Part shown: in pieces, positions 17,925-26,532 of the stretch | How the letters are laid out: each line of letters opens with the position of its first letter | Numbering within the stretch: position 1 is the stretch's first letter | Source of the DNA: Ornithinibacillus salinisoli | GTDB taxonomy: Bacteria > Bacillota > Bacilli > Bacillales > Amphibacillaceae | Length of the DNA: 64,000 nucleotides | Assembly (NCBI RefSeq): GCF_042682545.1 | Contig: NZ_JBHUHQ010000016.1 | Direction: 5' to 3' (one strand) | Notes under the pieces: generated by a model | What the model saw: the letters and a program-made list of their open reading frames with translations, nothing else | Databases searched by the model: none | Told to the model about the DNA's origin: nothing | Position numbers and translations under genes: made by a program

Positions 17925-17953
17925 AAAAAGCCTCATTTTCTGTGAGGCTTTTT
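17925..17953. terminator. Bidirectional terminator
   Basis: Perfect stem AAAAAGCCTCA / TGAGGCTTTTT between the serine hydrolase gene and the convergent superoxide dismutase gene. Confidence 0.9.
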
Positions 17954-17959
17954 GGTTTT

Positions 17960-18832
17960 TTAATATAACTTCCATTTTAATTTTCTTGCTTCGATAAATC
18001 GTTTGTTAACATCATCCCAATTTACGACATTCCACCAGTTCTTTACATAAGTTTTCTTGTCATTTTGGTACTGTAAATAGTAGGCATGTTCCCACACGTC
18101 TAATACGAGTAGAGGTATGGTGTCTGGTACTTGGAATAACTGATGCTTTTCAAAAGATTGCACACCTAATTTTCCACTTCTAGGAGACCAAAATAACACT
18201 GCCCATCCATTTCCTTCAACAGAGTTGGCAACGTCTGTGAATAAGTCCTTAAAGTTCTTCCAACTACCAAAGTCATTTTCGATTTTTTCTAATATTTCAC
18301 CTGATGGCCTTTTGCGGGAGTTCGGGGTCATGTTATTCCAAAAAATAGTGTGCAAATAATGCCCGGATCCGTTAAATGCCTGATCTCTTAACCAATGTTT
18401 GATAGGATCTTTTGGCTCTCTACCAGTATACAATGCTTTTTCCGCTTTATTTAAGCCATCCACATACGATTGATGGTGTTTATCATGATGGAGTCTCATA
18501 ATTTGTTCACTAATATATGGTTCGAGAGCATCATAGCTGTACGGTAGCGGTGGAAGTTTATGATCGCCAAATGGAATGCTTTGAAGGTCTTTGGGTTTTT
18601 TACCTGTTATATCAGATAGAATTCGTTGGCCTTCAGATTGGAGTTCAGAGATCTCTTCATTCGCATCATTTTTTTCAATTAATTGTCCTTTAATTTTCAT
18701 TTGCCAGCTATCAATCTGCTCCATCCATCGTACTACATCGTCTTTAGGTACATTATGCTTCTTTAATGTATGTTTGATTTGATCTCCCCAGTCAATCAAG
18801 CTTTCTAAATAGCTTTGTTTTTTTGTATCCAT
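17960..18832 (-). CDS. sodF: Fe/Mn superoxide dismutase with N-terminal extension
   Basis: Dismutates superoxide. The core SOD (about 92-290) has the metal-site stretches LHHDKHHQSYV (114-124), HYLHTIFWNN (158-167) and DVWEHAYYLQY near the end. About 90 polar, probably helical residues precede it, as in Bacillus subtilis SodF, and no export signal is visible. The longest frame starts at 18853, but AGGTGA six bases before the ATG at 18832 makes the latter the start (290 residues). Fe or Mn preference cannot be told with confidence. Confidence 0.9.
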   Translation of the reverse strand: MDTKKQSYLESLIDWGDQIKHTLKKHNVPKDDVVRWMEQIDSWQMKIKGQLIEKNDANEEISELQSEGQRILSDITGKKPKDLQSIPFGDHKLPPLPYSYDALEPYISEQIMRLHHDKHHQSYVDGLNKAEKALYTGREPKDPIKHWLRDQAFNGSGHYLHTIFWNNMTPNSRKRPSGEILEKIENDFGSWKNFKDLFTDVANSVEGNGWAVLFWSPRSGKLGVQSFEKHQLFQVPDTIPLLVLDVWEHAYYLQYQNDKKTYVKNWWNVVNWDDVNKRFIEARKLKWKLY

Positions 18833-18920
18833 AAAATCACCTCGATGTAGCATATGCCTATTGATTTAAAGCAGTGCATGTGTGACTGATTTTCATCATG
18901 TGTAATTCGTCCTGTGTAAG

Positions 18921-19022
18921 ACCTATGAGTTATATGCAGAAGTAGTAACATCTGATGGAACAGTACGGAGTGAAACACCAATGATTATCACAGTGACAGA
19001 AAAAGCTAGCAAGATAAGGTAA
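18921..19022 (+). pseudogene. C-terminal remnant of a beta-sandwich protein gene
   Basis: An open stretch reads TYELYAEVVTSDGTVRSE then TPMIITVTEK before a stop. It looks like the last strands of an Ig-like domain of a secreted protein. There is no start codon context, and a strong terminator (19033-19068) follows. Probably the tail of a deleted gene. Confidence 0.35.
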
Positions 19023-19032
19023 TTTAGTAATT

Positions 19033-19068
19033 ACAAAGACCATCTCAATTAGTTTGAGATGGTCTTTG
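19033..19068. terminator. Terminator behind the remnant
   Basis: Perfect stem ACAAAGACCATCTCAA / TTTGAGATGGTCTTTGT around a TAG loop. No intact plus-strand gene lies upstream. Confidence 0.8.
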
Positions 19069-19139
19069 TATGTATAATTCTTGTTCGTAAAGGTAATTAT
19101 TAACTAGTGATAGATTATTCTTGGAATGTGGTGATAAAT

Positions 19140-19463
19140 GTGAAAAAGCTACTTTTAGCTACTGGTTTGACAATATTAGTAATTCTACCTATATATGTGG
19201 ATGAATCAGAAGCGGCTGTTGAAAAATTGGAATTCGATACCACTGCGACTCAGCATAATTGGAAAATATATAGTACAGATTATGAAGAGATTGAAGTAGG
19301 TTCACATGAGTATACATATTGGAAAAATTTTATTCGCCATAAGCGAACATGCCAAATATCACATCGCATTAAAACCGTGGTCTATTACTGTGATGAACAT
19401 GATCATACAAAGTCCGAGACATTTTTAGAGGAGATTATTCATAGCGAAAAGCATCGTGATTAA
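19140..19463 (+). CDS. Small secreted protein of unknown function
   Basis: Encodes about 107 residues from the GTG at 19140, preceded by GGTGAT. An in-frame GTG at 19107 would add 11 residues upstream of the signal peptide and has no ribosome binding site. The N-terminus is a clear Sec signal (KK then a hydrophobic run, SEA before the likely cleavage). The mature part is charged and contains two cysteines (in RTCQIS and VVYYCDEHDH) that may form a disulfide. No family recognised. Single gene with its own terminator. Confidence 0.7.
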   Translation: MKKLLLATGLTILVILPIYVDESEAAVEKLEFDTTATQHNWKIYSTDYEEIEVGSHEYTYWKNFIRHKRTCQISHRIKTVVYYCDEHDHTKSETFLEEIIHSEKHRD

Positions 19464-19468
19464 TGAAG

Positions 19469-19501
19469 TGGGAAAAGGAGACTATCCTTTTCCCATTTTT
19501 T
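19469..19501. terminator. Bidirectional terminator
   Basis: Stem GGGAAAAGGA / TCCTTTTCCC then six T, between the small secreted protein gene and the convergent yndM-like gene. Confidence 0.88.
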
Positions 19502-19511
19502 CAGTAATATC

Positions 19512-19976
19512 CTAATACCATCCTTTATTATTGTCTGGATCATTATGGTTGGTAATATCCTGTGCATCTGTTTCTTCTGCAAATTCTGTTTGTAGATTAT
19601 TTGTTGTAGTAATTGGTCGATTGCTTTTAGTTGCTGTATCGTGATTTTCGATATATGCATGAATAAACGGCTCACAGCAAGTTATAAAGAAAGCAGCCAT
19701 TAATGAAGTACCAATTATTGCTGTATCAAATGCGAATATAAAATTTCCAAGCACCCATAAAGATAAAAAGGCGAGTGGGAAGTCTGCAATTGTGGCTACA
19801 ATATTTCCAAACCTCGGAAGAATTACGCGATCACCAATGACATAAGAAATACCAGTTACAAGAATACTAACCCAAAATAAATTAATTAAAGAAGCGTTAC
19901 CAAATATTCCAAAGATAGAGTATACAACAATAATGTTTACGATGAGTTTAATACCTATTGCTTTTAAGTGAATCAT
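19512..19976 (-). CDS. YndM-like DUF2512 membrane protein
   Basis: Membrane protein of 154 residues with four hydrophobic segments in the first 115 and a polar, Asn/Asp/Thr-rich tail. It resembles B. subtilis YndM (DUF2512), whose function is not known. The ATG at 19988 lies in the AAAGGATGG ribosome binding site, so the ATG at 19976 (MIHLKAIG) is preferred. No operon partner. Confidence 0.8.
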   Translation of the reverse strand: MIHLKAIGIKLIVNIIVVYSIFGIFGNASLINLFWVSILVTGISYVIGDRVILPRFGNIVATIADFPLAFLSLWVLGNFIFAFDTAIIGTSLMAAFFITCCEPFIHAYIENHDTATKSNRPITTTNNLQTEFAEETDAQDITNHNDPDNNKGWY

Positions 19977-20265
19977 TATAGAAACCATCCTTTCTTAGTA
20001 TTTTTCTATAGTATTTGCAAATGCAATAAAAATATTTGCTATTCATTTAGGAAGTTATAAGTATAGTGAGAATGGGTAGGAGCTGCCGTGACAGAGACTC
20101 TCACGAACGATAGTAGAAAAGGCTAGAAACAGGCATATTATAAAATAGGTCAATCTAACAGAGAGAATCGTGATAAGTAGATTCATGTTAAGCTATATCT
20201 TATAGTAATATTATTGGTTTATGTAGTTGTCCAAGGAATTTCAAGCAAAGTTGGGAGAGTAGAAT

Positions 20266-20526
20266 ATGAAATATTTCGCCGTTTTTTTACCCATGAAAGA
20301 TGAAGAAAAAAGTAAGCAATATCGACAAGAGCATCTAGATTATTTACAGGAAAAATCAGAGGAAGGTACTGTTTTCGCAAAGGGGCGTTTTACGGATGGT
20401 ACTGGAGGGCTAGTTATTTTTCTAGCTAGTAGTTTTGCCGATGTAGAGGAACTTGTAAATAAGGATCCTTATATTGTTCATGGGGCTAGAGGCTATAAAA
20501 TTCATGAATGGGAAATGAAGAAATAA
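20266..20526 (+). CDS. YciI-like protein
   Basis: An 86-residue protein of the YCII ferredoxin-like fold: beta-strand YFAVFLP, helix with HLDYLQEKSEEG, then GRFTDGTGGLVIF and a final FADVEELVNKDPYIVHGARGYKIHEW, which is the family's closing motif. Related proteins are small dimers, some with hydrolase or dehalogenase-like active sites based on His/Asp. H23 in REHLDYL is the likely equivalent. No operon partner. Exact function unknown. Confidence 0.85.
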   Translation: MKYFAVFLPMKDEEKSKQYRQEHLDYLQEKSEEGTVFAKGRFTDGTGGLVIFLASSFADVEELVNKDPYIVHGARGYKIHEWEMKK

Positions 20527-20530
20527 GTAA

Positions 20531-20578
20531 TAAAAAACGACCTATGCTGCGTCTTAAGCAGCCTATAGGTCGTTTTTA
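20531..20578. terminator. Bidirectional terminator
   Basis: Stem AAAAACGACCTAT...GCTGC with GCAGC...ATAGGTCGTTTTT, between the YciI-like gene and the convergent M20 amidohydrolase gene. Confidence 0.9.
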
Positions 20579-20583
20579 ATATG

Positions 20584-21765
20584 TTACTTTTCATCTGACA
20601 AATAGTCCAAGGTTGCAGTAATAAACATGTTGCTGATATCGATAATAGAACGTTCATCAATATTAAATTTCGGATGATGGTGTGGATAGGTTGCATTTAT
20701 GTCCGGATTTCCACCACCAACTATAAAGTATACACCTGGTATTTCTTTTTGATAGAAAGCAAAATCTTCACTACCATTCATTGGTTCAGATTGTTTTACA
20801 ATTTCGGAGCCAAATAGGGAGGTAGCTATTTTAGCTACTCTCTCCGTTTCCATTGGATCATTCCAAATGGATGGGCAATCTCTTATATATTCATATTCAA
20901 GACCTGCTCCAGTACCTTCACAAGTTGTTTTCGTGATTTGTTCCATTGCTTTTTCAATGATGGTACGTGCTTCTTCGCTATACGTTCGTACCGTCCCTTT
21001 AATTATAGCTGTGTCTGGAATGATATTGTTTGCTCCGCCACTATGGAAAGAACCAACTGTAACGACTGCTGGATGCTGCGGGTTTACTCGTCGGCTTACT
21101 AGTTGCTGAAGGTTCATTATCAATTGACTTCCCGTTACCAATGGGTCAACAGTTAGATGAGGCTCAGAACCATGGCCACCTTTACCATGAATTACAATAT
21201 TAAAATCATCTTGTGCAGATGAAAAATAACCTTCCTTTACACTAACAGTTCCCAATGGTTCGGTAGACATTACATGTGCACCATAAATAATGTCTACACC
21301 GTCTAAGCATCCATCCTCTATCATAGGTTTCGCACCACCCGGAGTAGCCTCTTCTGCGAATTGATGGATAAATTTAATGGTTCCTGGAATTTCATCTTTT
21401 ACTTCACTAAGCACTTTAGCGACACCGAGTAATGTTGCTGTGTGTAAATCATGTCCACATGCATGCATAACTCCTGGGATACGAGATTTAAATTCTACCT
21501 CAGCTTCTTCTTGAATAGGGAGTGCATCAAAATCAGCTCTCAGTCCGACAGTTTTGCCAGGTTTTCCGCCAATTAAAGTTCCAACTACACCTCTACCTCC
21601 GACAGCGGTTTGAACATCGATTCCTAGATTAGTTAAATATTCAGCAACTTTCTTTGGTGTGTTAACTTCTTGATGTGATAATTCTGGATTCATATGAAAT
21701 TCTCTGCGAATATGAACCAATTCTGGGTAGATCTCTTGAATTCTGTTATATAACTTTTCTAACAT
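20584..21765 (-). CDS. M20 family N-acyl-amino-acid amidohydrolase
   Basis: Cytoplasmic 393-residue metal-dependent amidohydrolase of the M20D (hippuricase/IAA-amino-acid hydrolase) group, cleaving N-acyl amino acids or dipeptides. Metal and catalytic residues are seen in H101-A-C103-G-H105 and E138-E139. The dimerisation lid (about 180-290) includes GKGGHGSEPH, and a late metal histidine is in YPHHHPKFN. It is downstream of and codirectional with a YfcC-family carrier, with 72 bp between them. The pair lies behind a lysine riboswitch, so an N-acyl-lysine or lysine-containing dipeptide is the inferred substrate. Annotation by homology alone would not give the substrate. Confidence 0.88.
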   Translation of the reverse strand: MLEKLYNRIQEIYPELVHIRREFHMNPELSHQEVNTPKKVAEYLTNLGIDVQTAVGGRGVVGTLIGGKPGKTVGLRADFDALPIQEEAEVEFKSRIPGVMHACGHDLHTATLLGVAKVLSEVKDEIPGTIKFIHQFAEEATPGGAKPMIEDGCLDGVDIIYGAHVMSTEPLGTVSVKEGYFSSAQDDFNIVIHGKGGHGSEPHLTVDPLVTGSQLIMNLQQLVSRRVNPQHPAVVTVGSFHSGGANNIIPDTAIIKGTVRTYSEEARTIIEKAMEQITKTTCEGTGAGLEYEYIRDCPSIWNDPMETERVAKIATSLFGSEIVKQSEPMNGSEDFAFYQKEIPGVYFIVGGGNPDINATYPHHHPKFNIDERSIIDISNMFITATLDYLSDEK

Positions 21766-21837
21766 AACTGCTTCCTCCTGTTGTCTATGAAACTCTTATC
21801 GACAAAATACGACAAAAACCTGGGAGTGACAGGCACC

Positions 21838-23235
21838 TTACCACAAGAAGATGTGTGCAATGGTTACAAAGATGATTGCTATGATGTGGTGGATGACTAT
21901 GAGTGGCCAGATCCACTTTACCCATTTAATCCATGATATTTTGGCGATAGCAAGTCCTGCTAATAATACGGCTGCTGTTGGTGCGATCATATTTGTAATA
22001 CCGTCTCCGTACTGATATGCAAGTACAGCGGTTTGTCTATCAACACCGAGTAAGTCACTTAATGGTACCATAATTGGCATGCTAAGTGCTGCCTGTCCAC
22101 TTCCAGATGGAACAATAATGTTTAATAGACTTTGTGTAAACAACATCCCAATGGCTGAGAAGCTTGTTGGCAATCCGGATACTAGACTAGATACACCGTA
22201 TAAAATGGTATCAATTGTGTTCGAGTCTTGTAGAATTGTTAGTATCGCATAGGCAAATCCTACAATTAATGCCCCCATGACTAATTCTTCACAGCCTTTT
22301 ACAAATGATTCAGCGATTTGATTTACTTTCATTTTACCAATAATACCAACTAATACACCCATCACAAGGAATAAAGCAGCAATTTCAGTAATATACCAAC
22401 CTTGTAATGTGACACCAAGTGCTAATCCAACGATCGTTAGGATTAGTACACCTAATATGATCCATTGTCTTTTTGTTAATGTTTGTTGCGTTGTAATTTC
22501 TGTGTCAACTTGACGTTGTAAATCTTCTTTATACATAATACTTTTCGTTGGATCTTTTTTAATTTTTCTTGCATATAGCATGACATAAACAATTGTCACC
22601 GTCACAAATATTAACCAAAAGATAAAGCGCACGCCCATTCCAGAGAATGTTGGAAGACCTGCTATACCTTGCGCAACACCTACAGTAAATGGATTCATAA
22701 ATGCGGAACCAAATCCGGCATAAACACCTACGATTACTATGGCAGCTCCTGTAATCGAGTCAAAGCCCATCATGATTGCAAGTGGTACCATAATTAATAC
22801 AAATGGAATAGCTTCTTCTGCCATACCAAACGTCCCGCCAGCTACAGCAAAAAATAACATGATGGCTGGAATCATTAGAAGTTCTTTTCCTGCTAGCTTT
22901 TTAGACATGGATCCAAATGCACCTTCAATAGTATTGGTTGCACGAAGAATTCCAAAAGCGCCTCCAACAATAAAGATGAAAAAGATAATCCCTGCTGCAT
23001 CAACCATACCGATATGAATCGATTGGAAAATATCAAAAAATCCTGCTGGGTTTGATTCAACAGTTTGGTAAGTACCGTCAACGACTACTGTTCTTCCATC
23101 TTCTGTTGTCGTACGTTCATATTCTCCAGCTGGAATAAAATAGGTGAGAATAGCTGTTAAAACAATAAATGCAAATAAAATGACGAATCCGTGTGGGAAT
23201 TCAAATTTTTTCTTTTGAGTTGAATTTGTACTCAT
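21838..23235 (-). CDS. YfcC-family carrier (C4-dicarboxylate/basic amino acid type)
   Basis: Integral membrane carrier of 465 residues with about 11-12 membrane segments. The N-terminal helix leads to ILTYFIPAGEYERT, and the first duplicated half carries VGGAFGILRATNTIEGAFG. The later SLLNIIVPSGSGQAALSMPIMVPL is the family's second re-entrant motif. YfcC proteins (PF03606, related to DcuC and ArcD) are annotated as basic amino acid antiporters or dicarboxylate carriers. ATG at 23244 is within the ribosome binding site AAAGGATGG, so ATG at 23235 is chosen. It is the first gene after the lysine riboswitch, which points to lysine or a lysine derivative as substrate. Confidence 0.85.
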   Translation of the reverse strand: MSTNSTQKKKFEFPHGFVILFAFIVLTAILTYFIPAGEYERTTTEDGRTVVVDGTYQTVESNPAGFFDIFQSIHIGMVDAAGIIFFIFIVGGAFGILRATNTIEGAFGSMSKKLAGKELLMIPAIMLFFAVAGGTFGMAEEAIPFVLIMVPLAIMMGFDSITGAAIVIVGVYAGFGSAFMNPFTVGVAQGIAGLPTFSGMGVRFIFWLIFVTVTIVYVMLYARKIKKDPTKSIMYKEDLQRQVDTEITTQQTLTKRQWIILGVLILTIVGLALGVTLQGWYITEIAALFLVMGVLVGIIGKMKVNQIAESFVKGCEELVMGALIVGFAYAILTILQDSNTIDTILYGVSSLVSGLPTSFSAIGMLFTQSLLNIIVPSGSGQAALSMPIMVPLSDLLGVDRQTAVLAYQYGDGITNMIAPTAAVLLAGLAIAKISWIKWVKWIWPLIVIHHIIAIIFVTIAHIFLW

Positions 23236-23343
23236 GATGCCCATCCTTTACTTCGTATATTTGTTTAAAAGGTGTGCATAGAGTGTAACTGAAAGAGGAG
23301 TTGGTGGGGAATGAAGTGGCCAATTTCATCCTTTTTAAAACAT

Positions 23344-23595
23344 AAAAAAACAATGATAGAAAATAACACATCATTGTTTTACAATATCCGTTATCCTCCA
23401 TTTCGATCAGTAGTCCTCCATGCTTTTGTAATAGCATGACAGTATGCTTCTTATTCAGAAGTCATCCCAGCAATAATAAGGTTGACTGCTTATTATGCTT
23501 CGGCAACTAATCCTTTCATCAACAATCATAGGTGTCATTCTCCTGTTGAATACTTATACTAATTGCGCCTCTACCTCACCGATCTGATAAGGTCT
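23344..23595 (-). ncRNA. Lysine riboswitch (L box) with terminator, controlling the YfcC carrier and M20 amidohydrolase
   Basis: Read on the minus strand it has the L-box landmarks in order: GGTGAGGTAGAGGCGC at the 5' side, AAGTA, GAAAGGAT, the GTTGCCGAAGCATAATAA core, TTATTATTGCTGGGATG, the CATACTGTCATGC arm and the closing GGAGGACTACTGATC. A terminator follows (ACAATGAT...ATCATTGT and seven T, 23344-23380). It lies about 110 bp before the carrier start. It aligns closely with the second copy at 34473-34715. Confidence 0.93.
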
Positions 23596-23617
23596 ACTAT
23601 TAAATTTTACGATTTTT

Positions 23618-23646
23618 ACTATACTAGAATAATAGTGATAATGCAA
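23618..23646 (-). promoter_or_regulatory. Promoter of the lysine-riboswitch transcript
   Basis: On the minus strand, -35 TTGCAT (23641-23646) and -10 TATAGT (23618-23623) are 17 bp apart, placing the transcript start just before the riboswitch. Confidence 0.65.
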
Positions 23647-23697
23647 GTATTAATTAGAAATTAGGAGTATAACAGAATATTATCAATTTAACTAATT

Positions 23698-24171
23698 TTA
23701 TCTACTATAGGAACCGACACGATATTTTTGACTTTCTTCTTCCATTTTGGTTGCGACATTCTCTGTCAAGTTTTTGGTCATTTTGGGAACCATTGTTTTT
23801 AACACTTTATTAATCATAGGTCCCATCATGCCTTTTGCAGTGATATTTAAATTACTAGTCATATTTGTTTCTTTATCATTAAGTGATTCAGCTTCAAAAT
23901 AACCATTTCCCTTTACGTTTTCATTAATTCCCGTTAATACGAAAGTTACCTTTGAAGGTGCTTTCCATTCCGTAATATCGACCTGTAAGTGGACTGTTTT
24001 TTGCATGATACCTATGTCACCTATAAACTTCCAAGTAGATTGTTTTTCATTGATTATTTCGTGATTCATATACCCTGGAACAAGTGGTGCCCATTTGTCC
24101 ATATCACTAACGAAATCCCACACCCTCCATATTGGAATTTCAAGTGTCATTCGATGCTTTCCATTTGGCAT
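23698..24171 (-). CDS. SRPBCC-fold protein, CoxG-like
   Basis: A 157-residue cytoplasmic protein of the START/SRPBCC ligand-binding fold, closest in pattern to carbon monoxide dehydrogenase subunit G-like proteins: IPIWRVWDFVSDMDKWAPLVPGY at 10-32, WKFIGDIGIMQKTVHLQVDI in the central strands, and a long C-terminal helix. No CO dehydrogenase genes are near, so the CoxG name reflects fold only. It stands alone. Ligand and function unknown. Confidence 0.75.
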   Translation of the reverse strand: MPNGKHRMTLEIPIWRVWDFVSDMDKWAPLVPGYMNHEIINEKQSTWKFIGDIGIMQKTVHLQVDITEWKAPSKVTFVLTGINENVKGNGYFEAESLNDKETNMTSNLNITAKGMMGPMINKVLKTMVPKMTKNLTENVATKMEEESQKYRVGSYSR

Positions 24172-24307
24172 ATGTAAACCTCCTTCAGTCTGCTTAACAG
24201 TATATTAAGAAAGGAACAATCATATGATTAAAAAGTTTATTAGACAAGCAGGGAATTTTACTTCGTGAGTCGAAATAAATACAATAGATAAAAAGGGGGA
24301 ATTTAAC

Positions 24308-25687
24308 GTGACAAATGTAGCAAAAATTATTTTTACCCATGACAAAATGATACAAGCAAATGAACAAGTAAGAAATTTTGTAGAAAATACGCCATCATCG
24401 TATGTCACAACAATTTTAGCTGAAGAGTTAGTTGTTGTTATGAAGGAAAACGATAGCGCATCCTATGAAGATATGAGGATGACAGCTGGATCCATAGCAA
24501 GAGAACTAGGAAAAAGAAATATAGATACAGCATCGATCGAGATGAAACAGCTGACGAGTACTTTTTCCAATTTAGAGGCGGAATCAGTTGTCACAGCATT
24601 TGTTGAGGGATGGAATTTAGGTACATATACATTTCAAAAATACAAAACCGATGCAAAGAATTTATCAACTACATTACAAGTAACGGATCAAGAAGCACAT
24701 TCTTCTTTCGTACAAACTGGGGTACATCGTGCAGAAGCAATTGCCTTTTCAAGAGACCTTATGAATGAGATTCCAAGTACATTAAATCCAAAGTCTTTTC
24801 CAGAGATTCTAACGAATGAATTTAAGGATACGAGTGTAGAGGTTAATGTGTTAGATAAAACGGCGATTGAAGAAATGGAAATGAACGGAGTACTTACCGT
24901 TTGTCGAGGTAGTAAATATGATCCAGCATTTGTGGAACTTACCTATCGTGGTGATGAATCGAAGCCATTAGTTGCACTTGTCGGAAAAGGAGTCACTTTT
25001 GATACAGGTGGAATCAGTTTAAAAAAGGGGAAAGATATTAGTAGTATGCGCATGGATATGGGAGGTGCTGCTGCTGTTTCTGGTGCAATGAAATTATTAG
25101 CTTCTTCATCAGCAAAGGTCAATGTCGTTGCATTAATTCCAATTGTTGAAAATATGCCAGATGCAAATGCAGTACTACCTGGAGAAGTCATTCATTACAA
25201 GAACGGATCAACTGTTCAGGTGGGCAACACTGACGCAGAAGGTCGTCTGATTTTAGCAGACGGATTAATCCGTGCTGGTGAAAAAGGAGCAGAATATGTG
25301 GTTGATATAGCCACGTTAACTGGTTCTATTTGGAATGCACTTGGAACAAAACTGGCAGGTGTGTTTGGAGATGAAGCGCTTGCCTTTAAAATGAAAGAGA
25401 TAGGGGATACAAATGGTGATTATAACTGGCCAATGCCTTTAGTAGATGCATATGATGACTACCTAAATAGTGACTTTGCTGATTTTAGTAATACGAGTTC
25501 AAAGACAGAAGCTGGTTCGATTACTGCCAGTCTCTTCCTTCGACGCTTTGTACCAGAAGCTTGTAAATGGCTTCATGTGGATATGGCAGGAGTAATGATG
25601 AGTCAAGAAAAAGGATATTACTCAAAAGCAGCTACTGGATTTGGTGCTAGATTGCTAGCTGATTTTACTGAGCATGTTTCCAGTTAA
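24308..25687 (+). CDS. M17 leucyl aminopeptidase
   Basis: Cytosolic two-zinc aminopeptidase releasing N-terminal residues from peptides. The C-terminal catalytic domain has the metal/active-site stretches GKGVTFDTGGISLK (about 228-241), MDMGGAAAV and the family signature NTDAEGRLILADG. The N-terminal macro-like domain (1-150) is less conserved. Start is GTG at 24308 after AAAGGGGGAA. 459 residues is slightly shorter than typical PepA (about 500). It is monocistronic with a long terminator hairpin. Confidence 0.92.
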   Translation: MTNVAKIIFTHDKMIQANEQVRNFVENTPSSYVTTILAEELVVVMKENDSASYEDMRMTAGSIARELGKRNIDTASIEMKQLTSTFSNLEAESVVTAFVEGWNLGTYTFQKYKTDAKNLSTTLQVTDQEAHSSFVQTGVHRAEAIAFSRDLMNEIPSTLNPKSFPEILTNEFKDTSVEVNVLDKTAIEEMEMNGVLTVCRGSKYDPAFVELTYRGDESKPLVALVGKGVTFDTGGISLKKGKDISSMRMDMGGAAAVSGAMKLLASSSAKVNVVALIPIVENMPDANAVLPGEVIHYKNGSTVQVGNTDAEGRLILADGLIRAGEKGAEYVVDIATLTGSIWNALGTKLAGVFGDEALAFKMKEIGDTNGDYNWPMPLVDAYDDYLNSDFADFSNTSSKTEAGSITASLFLRRFVPEACKWLHVDMAGVMMSQEKGYYSKAATGFGARLLADFTEHVSS

Positions 25688-25707
25688 TTGCATTATATTA
25701 AACAAGA

Positions 25708-25740
25708 TGGGACATTAATAAACTTCCCACTCTAAAGACT
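25708..25740 (+). repeat. Copy of a TGGGACAT...ACTCTAAAGA dispersed sequence
   Basis: The 33 bp here resemble 58613-58645: both have TGGGACAT, an AT-rich stretch with CTTC, then ACTCTAAAGA. No ORF. The rest of 25741-25860 shows nothing recognisable. Confidence 0.4.
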
Positions 25741-25863
25741 GATGATTAAACGGTAGGATGTTTAGAATGTACCACACTATTGAATTAGACTACCAAAGTA
25801 AATCTACGCAAAAGTTATGGCGCAGTCTAATATGATTAACAACAAGGTTTACGAAAAAAGTCT

Positions 25864-25931
25864 AAAAGAAAAATCCTAACTAATTCGAATCCGACTAATA
25901 GAATTCTTAATCATAGTTAGGGTTTTTCTTT
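25864..25931 (+). terminator. Terminator downstream of the aminopeptidase gene
   Basis: Long hairpin with outer stem AGAAAAATCCTAACTA / TAGTTAGGGTTTTTCT, about 180 bp past the stop codon, ending in a T-rich run. Between it and the small gene at 26216 (25932-26215) the DNA is AT-rich with no other feature seen. Confidence 0.75.
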
Positions 25932-26215
25932 GACTACAGACTCTTGCTCCAGTCTCTTGGTTTTACATAGTTATATTGTCACGGGTAGAGTAAATGAATG
26001 CGCATGTCGAAATTTGTTGAACGATTATGCATTTTTTTATTTTATATGAAAAAATTGTTGATTTTTTCAATTTTTATTGGAATATGTTGTGAAAATCGGA
26101 GTTTTTGATCAGTTTGTTTGTCGAATGCAGTAGTAAATTTGAAAAATACCGAATAGAATTATGGAAATAAAAATGGTTAAATAGACTTAGCATATGACAG
26201 AGAGGGGAGAGAGTC

Positions 26216-26380
26216 ATGGGTGAGTCGGAAAAAATGGCAATAGCAGAACTCAGGCAAAAGGTAGAGCAGCACGAGAAAACAATTGTCCAATTGTTAGAAA
26301 TCATAGCTGCAACAAACTGTCGCATTGCTGAGCTTTCTACAAATCGCTCCATTTCATCAAATTTTATTAAGAATCCATGA
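26216..26380 (+). CDS. Small coiled-coil protein of unknown function
   Basis: Encodes 54 residues behind a good ribosome binding site (GAGGGGAGAGAG). Residues 4-43 are amphipathic helix (AIAELRQKVEQHEKTIVQLL, then IIAATNCRIAEL) with heptad-like leucines/isoleucines and one cysteine, suggesting a short coiled coil. The tail is polar. No family recognised. It lies alone between a terminator and a convergent HAD gene. The strong start site and codon pattern favour a real gene. Confidence 0.6.
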   Translation: MGESEKMAIAELRQKVEQHEKTIVQLLEIIAATNCRIAELSTNRSISSNFIKNP

Positions 26381-26532
26381 TACGACAACATCTTTCTATC
26401 TTCTATGCTTTCTAAAATCCTCTTTTAGCCCCAAAGTCAGGAATAGCCTATCCTCAGGTTATTCCAACGCCCTAAGATCTAAGGAAGCCAATGTTTATCC
26501 TCGGCTTCCTAGTGTTAGGACTTCTTATATGA

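Noticed and set aside
23201..23437. Minus-strand open frame of 78 codons between the riboswitch and the YfcC gene
   Set aside because: It runs through the riboswitch 3' arm and terminator and into the carrier gene in another frame, so it is an unlikely protein.
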